DNA of 64,000 bases from Viridibacillus arenosi (lineage in GTDB: Bacteria > Bacillota > Bacilli > Bacillales_A > Planococcaceae), in contig NZ_MSPW01000003.1 of the NCBI RefSeq assembly GCF_001955655.1, positions 1 to 64,000 on the forward strand, written 5' to 3'. Positions 55,663 to 62,956 of the stretch are shown here, piece by piece. Every line of letters begins with the position of its first letter. The stretch's first letter is position 1. Both the position numbers and the translations under genes were made by a program. The notes beneath the pieces are model-generated. The model saw only the letters and a list, made by a program, of their open reading frames with translations, was not told the DNA's origin and did not search any database.

Positions 55663-56820
55663 ATGGCAGAAGCATTTATCGTACTAGCTAAACGAAGTCC
55701 AATCGGCAAACTTGGCGGTGTCTTAAAGGACATTGAACCGGAGGATTTGTTAGCACAAGTAATTGAAAATATTGTGAATGAATACAATTTACCGGTCAAC
55801 GAAATTGATGATGTCATTATAGGGAATACAATTGGACCAGGTGGTAATATTGCGCGTCTGGCCTTACTAACAGCAAATCTACCTATTGAAGTTCCTGGAG
55901 TGACAGTGGATCGTCAATGTGGGTCTGGATTAGAGGCAATTAATATCGCAGCTCGTCTCATTCAAAGTGGTGCGGGTCATATGTACTTAGCTGGCGGAGT
56001 TGAGAGTGTAAGTAGAGCGCCTTGGCGTATGAAGAAACCTTCATCTCTGTATAGTAATAGTGCTCCAGAAATATATATGCGTTCGAAATTTTCACCAGAT
56101 ACTATCGGAGATCCTGATATGGGTATTGCAGCTGAAAATGTAGCTGAGCAATACAACATTTCACGTGAAGAAATGGATAGATATGCATTTGATAGCCATC
56201 AAAAGGCGCTTGCAACAGATTTTTCGACAGAAATTGTACCGATAACATATAAATCCAGAAATGAAATCGTTACTGTATTTGAGGATGAATGCCCAAGGAG
56301 AACAACAAATATTGAAAAGCTTGCAACACTTAAACCGATATTCAAAGAAGGTGGTGTTGTAACTGCAGGCAATGCATGTCCAGTAAACGATGGTGCAGCT
56401 GTTGTATTACTGATTTCAGGAGATAAATGTAAGGAACTTGGTTTGCAACCTGTTATGAAGTTCGTTGACGCAGTTGCAGCTGGGGTAGATCCAAATTATT
56501 TAGGGATAGGTCCAGTTCCCGCTGTTGAGAAATTATTAGTCAGAAATCAATTACATATTAATTCAATTGAACAAATTGAATTTAATGAAGCTTTTGCATC
56601 TCAAGTACTGGCCTCATTAAAATGTTTGAACATATCAACAACAAAAGTAAATGCGGGAGGAGGAGCTATTGCTTTAGGTCATCCTTATGGTGCATCGGGA
56701 GCCATATTAGTTACACGTTTGTTCGCTCAAATGCAGAAAAAAACTATTAATAAAGCAATTGCTACTTTGGGGATTGGTGGAGGACAAGGACTCGCAACAT
56801 TATTTGAAGGGGTGAACTAG
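55663..56820 (+). CDS. Thiolase-family enzyme lacking the second catalytic Cys, YhfS-like
   Basis: 385 aa thiolase. The nucleophile Cys86 is in VDRQCGSGLEAIN; NEAFASQ and GGAIALGHPYGASG (His340) are intact. The last motif, normally CxGGGxG with a Cys that acts as the acid/base, reads LGIGGGQG, so Gly370 replaces it. Condensation or thiolysis by the usual mechanism would be impaired, or another residue takes over. Start ATG 55663 has GGAGG about 8 nt upstream, four bases behind the ligase stop. It probably works on the ligase's acyl-CoA product. Confidence 0.9.
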   Translation: MAEAFIVLAKRSPIGKLGGVLKDIEPEDLLAQVIENIVNEYNLPVNEIDDVIIGNTIGPGGNIARLALLTANLPIEVPGVTVDRQCGSGLEAINIAARLIQSGAGHMYLAGGVESVSRAPWRMKKPSSLYSNSAPEIYMRSKFSPDTIGDPDMGIAAENVAEQYNISREEMDRYAFDSHQKALATDFSTEIVPITYKSRNEIVTVFEDECPRRTTNIEKLATLKPIFKEGGVVTAGNACPVNDGAAVVLLISGDKCKELGLQPVMKFVDAVAAGVDPNYLGIGPVPAVEKLLVRNQLHINSIEQIEFNEAFASQVLASLKCLNISTTKVNAGGGAIALGHPYGASGAILVTRLFAQMQKKTINKAIATLGIGGGQGLATLFEGVN

Positions 56821-56822
56821 CC

Positions 56823-57266
56823 ATGTCTTTTAAAGCTGGAATGACTTCAGACTTTTTTTATGTAACTGTGAAGCATCAAGATATTCAAAACTTTGCAAGA
56901 AGTATACAAAACAAAAACCCATTACATTTCGATGTGCATAAAGCAAAAAATGCTGGATTTCCTAATCTTCTAGCTCCTCCAACATATCCTATATTATTTT
57001 GGCAAATAGCGAAATTAGATTGGCTTGATCAATTGGATGTGCCGTTAATACATGGAGAACAAAAGTTTAACTATATAAAACCAATTGTTGCAGGTGATAC
57101 ATATATATGCAAAATCTATTTAAAAGAAGTGAAGAAAAAGCAAGGTTCTACAGGATTACTTTGGATATTGAAGCATGTACTTGAAGGTTATCAAAATGAT
57201 GAGTTATCTTTCACATCAGAAACAACTTTGATTATACGAGAATTTCAAGGAAATGAGGTGGATTAA
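56823..57266 (+). CDS. MaoC-like (FAS1-type) dehydratase, non-catalytic half
   Basis: 147 aa hot-dog-fold protein. The early segment VTVKHQDIQNFARSIQNKNP followed by LHFDVHKAKNAGFPNLLAPP is the FAS1-dehydratase/MaoC N-terminal pattern, as in HadA/HadC subunits, which contribute the fold but not the active-site Asp-His pair. The catalytic partner is the next gene. ATG 56823 follows the thiolase stop by two bases. Confidence 0.8.
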   Translation: MSFKAGMTSDFFYVTVKHQDIQNFARSIQNKNPLHFDVHKAKNAGFPNLLAPPTYPILFWQIAKLDWLDQLDVPLIHGEQKFNYIKPIVAGDTYICKIYLKEVKKKQGSTGLLWILKHVLEGYQNDELSFTSETTLIIREFQGNEVD

Positions 57267-57665
57267 TTGGTTTCATTCACAAGAGGTGATTATGTTTGTG
57301 AAAATGAGAGCGTTATTATTTCAGTAAATGATGTAAAGAATTATGCTGAAACTTCTAATGATTTTAATGCGATTCATTTAGATTTTCAAAGTGCAGTAGA
57401 AGCAGGGTTTGAAAGGGAAATTGTACATGGCATGCTTGTAATGGGAATAGCAGAAAGTAGATTGTCTTATGTTTTTCCAACTAGCTTTGTCGTCTCTTAT
57501 GAAACGAAATTTCTTCACCCTGTATTGGTTGGTGAATTATTAACTATTTCATATGTAGTAATAGAAGAAGACCTAGATATTATTACAATTAAAATAGAGG
57601 TAGCTAAAGAAAATGGAAAAGTAGCAATTATAGGTGTCATCCAATTTACAAATGTTGGAGGGTGA
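57267..57665 (+). CDS. MaoC-family (R)-enoyl-CoA/ACP hydratase subunit
   Basis: 132 aa hot-dog protein with the full hydratase-2 motif: YAETSNDFNAIHLDFQSAVE, then AGFEREIVHGMLVMG. The Asp and His in NDFNAIH are the catalytic pair. The overhang helix is present. It should hydrate trans-2-enoyl-CoA to 3-hydroxyacyl-CoA or run in reverse as a dehydratase. TTG 57267 comes directly after the stop of its partner gene, with GAGGTGG upstream; a HadAB-like heterodimer is likely. Confidence 0.88.
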   Translation: MVSFTRGDYVCENESVIISVNDVKNYAETSNDFNAIHLDFQSAVEAGFEREIVHGMLVMGIAESRLSYVFPTSFVVSYETKFLHPVLVGELLTISYVVIEEDLDIITIKIEVAKENGKVAIIGVIQFTNVGG

Positions 57666-57669
57666 GGGA

Positions 57670-58482
57670 ATGCTACAAGAAAAAGTAGTTTTAATAACGG
57701 GTTCTACAAGAGGAATAGGTAGAAGTATGGCAATTCAAATGGCTAAGGAAGGTGCTTTAATTGCCGTGAATGGTACTAATGGAAATAATGTTAAAGCCGT
57801 AGTAGATGATATTAAAACAAGAGGCGGACAAGCAGTTGGTATTTGTGAGAGTGTTGCATCAATATATGGCGCTGAACGAATTGTAAATAAAACTTTAGAG
57901 AATTTTGGGAAACTAGATATTCTCATTAATAATGCAGGTATAACGAGAGATCAATTACTTGTGAAAATGTCAGACCAATCTTGGAATGAAGTGCTAGACG
58001 TCCATTTGACAGGAACTTTTGCGTGTACAAGGGCAGCAGTTCAACATTTGAAAAGTCGGGGTGAAGGGGGATGTATTATTAATTTGACATCAACTGCAGG
58101 TTTGATGGGAACAGTTGGTCAAGTAAATTATAGTGCAGCAAAAGCGGGTATTTTAGGAATGACATTTACATTAGCAGAAGAATTAAAACGTTATGGCATT
58201 CGAGTTAATGCAATAGCACCAGCCGCTTTAACAGATATGACAAAACCGGTCATAGAACGTATTCAAACAAAGTGCAAGGAAGAAAATAAAGAGTTTCCGG
58301 ATTATTGGAAAGTTGGTTCACCTGAAGATGTAGCCAATTTAGCCACTTTATTAGCTAGTAATAGCAGTACTGTAACTGGTAAAGTTTTTTCGGTCAATGG
58401 TTCAAAAATCGGTATTTGGGAAAAGCCCTCACATACAGAACTTTCAATAGAGGAATTAAAAAAAATAGTTAATAGAGATTGA
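57670..58482 (+). CDS. SDR-family 3-oxoacyl reductase, FabG-like
   Basis: 270 aa short-chain dehydrogenase. The cofactor motif is ITGSTRGIGRSMAIQM, then DILINNAGITRDQLLVKM, and the catalytic Ser-Tyr-Lys lies in NLTSTAGLMG...YSAAKAG. It should reduce 3-oxoacyl to 3-hydroxyacyl with NADPH, the step between the thiolase and the MaoC pair. I start at ATG 57670, 8 nt after GGAGG; the frame begins at 57634 inside the hydratase gene. A C-terminal extension ends with a charged helix (LSIEELKKIVNRD). Confidence 0.9.
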   Translation: MLQEKVVLITGSTRGIGRSMAIQMAKEGALIAVNGTNGNNVKAVVDDIKTRGGQAVGICESVASIYGAERIVNKTLENFGKLDILINNAGITRDQLLVKMSDQSWNEVLDVHLTGTFACTRAAVQHLKSRGEGGCIINLTSTAGLMGTVGQVNYSAAKAGILGMTFTLAEELKRYGIRVNAIAPAALTDMTKPVIERIQTKCKEENKEFPDYWKVGSPEDVANLATLLASNSSTVTGKVFSVNGSKIGIWEKPSHTELSIEELKKIVNRD

Positions 58483-58501
58483 TAAAAAGAAGGTGCATGA
58501 T

Positions 58502-59314
58502 TTGCTTAGTTTTGATAATGTGTCATTTGCATATGGACAGCATTTAGTATTGAAAAATATATCACTACAAATTAATGAGGGTGAATTTCTAACGATTGTA
58601 GGTCCAAATGGCTCTGGAAAATCGACTCTATCAAAATTGGTGAATGGGCTTATCCAACCTCATCTCGGTCAAGTTTTGGTAGATGGGTTAATGACACAAA
58701 AGCCAAAAAGTTTAAGAGAGATTAGACGACTTGTTGGTTTGATTTTTCAGAATCCAGATGATCAATTTATAACAACGACAGTTTTTGATGAAGTTATTTT
58801 TGGTTTAGAGAATATTGGGGTAGATCCAGACAATATGAAATTAATTGCTGAAGATGCATTAAAGAAGGTTGATATGCTTTCGTATAAAGGAGTAGAACCA
58901 CATAAACTTTCTGGTGGTCAAAAACAACGTGTGGCTATAGCTGCAATATTAGCAATGAAGCCAAAATATATCGTATTTGATGAATCAACAGCTATGCTTG
59001 ATCCAGAAGGCAGGCAGAATATTATTACTCTTATGCAACAACTACATACAGAAGGAATTACTATCATTCACATTACTCATCACATGGAAGAAGTACTAGT
59101 GGCAACAAGGGTACTTGTTTTAAAAGACGGTCTTATTGTGGCGGATGGAACCCCCTCAGCTATTTTTCATAATAGCAGTGTTATTGAAAGTAATGAACTG
59201 GAAATGCCTCTTGCTCTGAAATTAAAACAATGCTTACGTTCAACGGGTATTAAAGTACCTGAACAGATAATGACTTTGGAAGGGGTTGTTGATTATTTAT
59301 GGACATCAAATTAG
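58502..59314 (+). CDS. ecfA: ECF transporter ATPase EcfA
   Basis: ATPase of the energy-coupling module. Walker A GPNGSGKST, Q loop FQNPDDQFITTTVFDEVIFG, signature LSGGQKQRVAIAAILAM and Walker B YIVFDESTAMLD are complete. I take TTG 58502 (MLSFDNVSFAYG) as start because AGAAGGTG is 7 nt upstream; GTG 58493 is too close to that site. The gene follows the SDR gene and overlaps the second ATPase by 16 bases. It powers BioY here and might also serve other S components. Confidence 0.93.
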   Translation: MLSFDNVSFAYGQHLVLKNISLQINEGEFLTIVGPNGSGKSTLSKLVNGLIQPHLGQVLVDGLMTQKPKSLREIRRLVGLIFQNPDDQFITTTVFDEVIFGLENIGVDPDNMKLIAEDALKKVDMLSYKGVEPHKLSGGQKQRVAIAAILAMKPKYIVFDESTAMLDPEGRQNIITLMQQLHTEGITIIHITHHMEEVLVATRVLVLKDGLIVADGTPSAIFHNSSVIESNELEMPLALKLKQCLRSTGIKVPEQIMTLEGVVDYLWTSN

Positions 59315-60174
59315 AAAGAGCCTCTTTTATTTATCGAAACTCTTCAATTAATAGTCACGAAAGCTTGCGAAATATTAACATATCAATAGAAACTGGTAAG
59401 TGGATATCCGTTATAGGTCATACTGGTTCGGGGAAATCTACATTAATGAAGTTATTAAAAGGCTTAATAGCTCCAACTACTGGTCATTTATTGATCAATG
59501 GAAGAGTAAATGAGCTTTCTAAAAAAGGCAAAGCTCAAATTATTAACGATATCGGATTGGTATTTCAATATCCTGAACATCAATTATTTGAAACAACTGT
59601 TATAAAAGACTTAGTATTTGGTCCCAAAAATCAAGGTATAGAAATGAAAGAAGTCAATAAGAGAGCGGAAGAAATGATAAAACTAGTAGGCCTATCCGAA
59701 GAGTACTTTCTAAAGGCCCCTTTACAATTAAGTGGGGGAGAAAAACGACGTGTGGCTATAGCAACTGTACTTATGATGAATCCTAAGGTTCTTATTTTAG
59801 ATGAACCCACTGCTGGACTAGATCCACTTGGAAGTAAACTGATTTTACAATTGATACATGATTGGTATAAAGCTGGTGGCGGACACCGTACAGTAATTTT
59901 TGTGACACACGAGATGAATGAAGTTGCTGAGTATTCAGATGAAGTACTCGTGATGAATAATGGGGAAATAGCTTTCCAAGAAAGGCCACTTTCACTTTTT
60001 CAAAACCATGATTATGAATTAAAGGAATTCGGATTAGATATTCCAGATACCGTGAAACTACTACAACTAATTGAGCAACGTTTTGGTGATTATATTGAAG
60101 TAGCGTCTTTACAGGAAGAAGTTGTTCTAAAGGAAGTAATAGCTTATTTTAAGAAACAAGGGGCTGAAATTTAG
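59299..60174 (+). CDS. ecfA2: ECF transporter ATPase EcfA'
   Basis: 291 aa second ATPase. Walker A GHTGSGKST, Q loop FQYPEHQLFETTVIKDLVFG, signature LSGGEKRRVAIATVLMM and Walker B VLILDEPTAGLDPLG are present. With EcfA it forms the heterodimer. ATG 59299 is inside the end of ecfA. Its stop overlaps the EcfT start. Confidence 0.93.
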   Translation: MDIKLERASFIYRNSSINSHESLRNINISIETGKWISVIGHTGSGKSTLMKLLKGLIAPTTGHLLINGRVNELSKKGKAQIINDIGLVFQYPEHQLFETTVIKDLVFGPKNQGIEMKEVNKRAEEMIKLVGLSEEYFLKAPLQLSGGEKRRVAIATVLMMNPKVLILDEPTAGLDPLGSKLILQLIHDWYKAGGGHRTVIFVTHEMNEVAEYSDEVLVMNNGEIAFQERPLSLFQNHDYELKEFGLDIPDTVKLLQLIEQRFGDYIEVASLQEEVVLKEVIAYFKKQGAEI

Positions 60175-60980
60175 TGATTGAAAATGTATTGATTGGACAG
60201 TTTATTGATGCATCTTCTATTTTCCATCGTCTAGATCCACGCTCGAAATTAATAAGCTTATTTTTTATCGTTATTGCATTCTTATTAATAGATAATATAG
60301 CAGGATATTTACTAGCTAGTTTTTTAGTAGTTGTCTGTATTACTTGTTCACAAATTCCATTGCGCTTTTTTCTGAAGGGTTTAAAGCCAATTTTATTTAT
60401 TCTAGCATTTACGGTTATCTATCATATTTTGTTCACTAAAGGTGAGAATTTACTATTTCAGTACGGTGTTTTGTCTATATATAAAGAGAGCATTATTGAT
60501 GGGGTTCGCATAGTGTTACGAATTTTATTACTCGTATTAATTACTTCTTTGTTAACCTTAACAACAAAGCCACTGGACTTAGCTCATGGGTTTGAAATAC
60601 TTTGCAAACCATTGAAACGATTGCATTTTCCAGTAGAGCAATTTTCATTAATGCTTGCTATAACATTACGTTTTATACCTACAATAGTAATGGAGTTGGA
60701 CAAAATAATAGATGCGCAAAAAGCGAGAGGTGTTAATTTCGAAGATAAATCATTTGTGAAAAAGGTATTTAGTTATATACCAATTATTGTCCCTCTTTTG
60801 TTTACTTCAATTCAAAGAGCGGAAAATTTGGCAAATGCTATCGACGCTAGAGCATATGGAGATGGAAGTGGACGAACACGTTTTAAGGTTTTACATTTTG
60901 AGAACCGAGATTATCTAGTGATTGGTGCAAGTCTTCTATTAGTTGGTATTTTTTTCTTGCTAAGAATGGTCGGAGGTTAG
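60174..60980 (+). CDS. ecfT: ECF transporter transmembrane protein EcfT
   Basis: 268 aa with five or so helices. The coupling motifs DAQKARGVNFED and AIDARAYGDGSGRT, in which the A-R-G/A triplets contact the ATPases, are well preserved. FHRLDPRSKLISLFFIV is the typical N-terminal segment. GTG 60174 has AAGGGG about 10 nt upstream and overlaps ecfA2. Together with BioY and the two ATPases it forms a complete biotin ECF transporter encoded in one cluster. Confidence 0.93.
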   Translation: MIENVLIGQFIDASSIFHRLDPRSKLISLFFIVIAFLLIDNIAGYLLASFLVVVCITCSQIPLRFFLKGLKPILFILAFTVIYHILFTKGENLLFQYGVLSIYKESIIDGVRIVLRILLLVLITSLLTLTTKPLDLAHGFEILCKPLKRLHFPVEQFSLMLAITLRFIPTIVMELDKIIDAQKARGVNFEDKSFVKKVFSYIPIIVPLLFTSIQRAENLANAIDARAYGDGSGRTRFKVLHFENRDYLVIGASLLLVGIFFLLRMVGG

Positions 60981-60983
60981 AGA

Positions 60984-61295
60984 ATGAAAGTGTTTGGATT
61001 AGTTGTTGATGATAAAACGCGTTGTTTGCATTATCATACGGAGAAGGATATAGTCGCATTGAAATTTAAATGCTGTAATAAATACTATCCTTGTTTTGAA
61101 TGTCATGCTGCATGTGAACTTCATGAACCAGAAGTTTGGTCAAAGAATGAATCAGATGAGTTAGCCGTGCTTTGTGGTATTTGTAACAAAGAACATACGA
61201 TTACAGAGTATGTTGGGACAACTCATTGTTTACAATGTGGATCTAGGTTTAACGAGCGGTGTGAAGCTCATTATCATTTATATTTTGATGTTTAG
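60984..61295 (+). CDS. CHY zinc-finger protein
   Basis: 103 aa Cys/His-rich protein. RCLHYHTEKDIVALKFKC, CNKYYPCFECHAACELHEP, LCGICNKEHTI and THCLQCGSRFNERCEAHYHLY give the ordered Cys and His pairs of the CHY zinc-finger family, with space for several zinc ions. Bacterial members are uncharacterised. GGAGG lies 7 nt before ATG 60984 and four bases from the ecfT stop, so it is probably part of the operon. Its role in biotin transport or acyl chemistry is unknown. Confidence 0.88.
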   Translation: MKVFGLVVDDKTRCLHYHTEKDIVALKFKCCNKYYPCFECHAACELHEPEVWSKNESDELAVLCGICNKEHTITEYVGTTHCLQCGSRFNERCEAHYHLYFDV

Positions 61296-61328
61296 AAGTA
61301 GTATTGAAAGAGTATTTGAGTTAAAAAA

Positions 61329-61383
61329 CAAAAGGAGCGTCCTTTAGTCGAAATCCGGCATAAGAGAGCGCTCTTTTTGTTTT
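61329..61383 (+). terminator. Terminator of the bioY-ECF operon
   Basis: AAAAGGAGCG with CGCTCTTTTT (10 bp including one G-U), about 29 nt between the arms, and further T on the 3' side. Confidence 0.6.
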
Positions 61384-61391
61384 TGTAGTAC

Positions 61392-61525
61392 CTAATCCAA
61401 TTTAAGTGGTGTATGTAACTTAGAATTCTGTTCATAAGCATAGTCAAATGAAAAAAATTATCCTCAGAAAACGGCTCCCCAATAAAAATCAAACTATAAG
61501 GTATATTTGATTTTATACTTGCTGG
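61392..61525 (-). pseudogene. C-terminal relic of an amidase-signature-family gene
   Basis: On the minus strand a frame reads PASIKSNIPYSLIFIGEP then FSEDNFFHL, the end of amidase-family proteins (IGLIFIGKPFSE-like). A one-base deletion near 61440 shifts the frame; in the next frame AYEQNSKLHTPLKLD and a stop complete the usual C-terminus. A further shift lies upstream of PASI. Only about 45 codons remain, beyond which nothing is recognisable. The remaining bases up to 61786 hold no gene and must contain the sbcDC promoter. Confidence 0.55.
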
Positions 61526-61786
61526 TCAATTGTAAGTTATTTAACATCAATCAAGTTTTTCCCTCCTTAAAAGCTTTGAAATTCAGAATCATCCAAATGT
61601 ATATAATCTCTCAGAAAATCTACTAATTGAAAGTTATTTAATTCGTTAAAAAAACAGGAACATTCGTTCTTTTAAGCGTGTTTGTGATAAAATGAATTTA
61701 CAGTAATTTCTGTGTGCTATTTTTCAATCACAACCACATCAATTGAATGTTAAAATAGATAATATGATATAAAAGGAGGAATTTTC

Positions 61787-62956
61787 ATGAAAATATTTCA
61801 TACAGCTGATTGGCATTTAGGGAAGCTTGTACAAGGGGTATATATGACTGAGGATCAAGCTTATATATTACAACAATTTTTGGCTGATATTGACCAAGAG
61901 AAGCCAGATGTCATCATTGTTGCCGGTGATTTATACGACAGAGCTGTACCTCCGACAGAAGCTGTTCGATTATTAGATGATATTTTCGCAGAGATTGTGT
62001 TAAAAAGACATATTCCACTCATTAGCATTGCAGGAAATCATGACAGTCCAGGTCGTTTACATTTTGGTAGTCAGTTAATGAAGGAAAGCGGTTTACATAT
62101 AGTAGGGAATCTTGATGACAAGCTATCACCAGTCGTTCTAACTGATGAGTTTGGAGAGGTACATTTTCACCTAATACCGTATGCCGATCCTTCGCAAGTT
62201 CGATACGTGTTTGATGATGATTCCATTAAAACACATCAATCTGCGATGAAACGTATAACGGATGAATTGAAAAAGAAAATGGATCCAGAGAAGAGACATG
62301 TTTTTGTTGGACATGCTTTTGTAACTTCACATGGTCAAGAAGAGGAGAATACAAGTGAATCTGAGCGACCGTTAGCTATCGGTGGTACAGAATGTATAGA
62401 TGCAGCGCTCTTTGAACCATTTCATTACACAGCTCTTGGGCATTTACACCAAGCGCATTTCGTATTAAATGAAACTATTCGTTATGCAGGCTCACCTTTA
62501 AAATATTCGATTTCTGAAGAGAATCATAAAAAGGGCTATTTAATCGTAGATGTAGCAGAAGATGGACAAGTAACAATCGAGAAGAAATTATTGCAACCTC
62601 GCAGAGATATGCGAACTGTTGAGGATACGATTGATAACTTACTTAAATTAGAAGTAAGTGAAGATTATATTTACGTTAAATTACTTGATGATACGCCAAT
62701 TATCTCACCAATGGAGAAAATTCGTACAGTCTTTCCGAATGCTATGCATGTGGAACGGAAAATGATTCATCAAAATATAAACGGCACAGAGCAACTAACG
62801 ATATCTCGTCAAAAGATGGATGATTTGACGCTCTTTGAAGCGTTTTACAAGGAAATAGTAGGAGCAGAAGTTGAAGCTGCAACAAAACAACTATTCCAAG
62901 AAGTGTTACAAGAAGGATTAGCGAAAGAACGAGAAGTAGGGAGTGATGTGAAATGA
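61787..62956 (+). CDS. sbcD: Exonuclease SbcD (Mre11-type nuclease subunit)
   Basis: 389 aa metallophosphoesterase. HTADWHLGK, GDLYDRAVPP, AGNHDSPGR, GHAFVTSH and ALGHLHQAH are the five Mre11 phosphoesterase motifs holding two metal ions. The nuclease cuts hairpins and protein-blocked ends together with SbcC. ATG 61787 is 8 nt from AAGGAGG. Its stop overlaps the sbcC start. Confidence 0.96.
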   Translation: MKIFHTADWHLGKLVQGVYMTEDQAYILQQFLADIDQEKPDVIIVAGDLYDRAVPPTEAVRLLDDIFAEIVLKRHIPLISIAGNHDSPGRLHFGSQLMKESGLHIVGNLDDKLSPVVLTDEFGEVHFHLIPYADPSQVRYVFDDDSIKTHQSAMKRITDELKKKMDPEKRHVFVGHAFVTSHGQEEENTSESERPLAIGGTECIDAALFEPFHYTALGHLHQAHFVLNETIRYAGSPLKYSISEENHKKGYLIVDVAEDGQVTIEKKLLQPRRDMRTVEDTIDNLLKLEVSEDYIYVKLLDDTPIISPMEKIRTVFPNAMHVERKMIHQNINGTEQLTISRQKMDDLTLFEAFYKEIVGAEVEAATKQLFQEVLQEGLAKEREVGSDVK

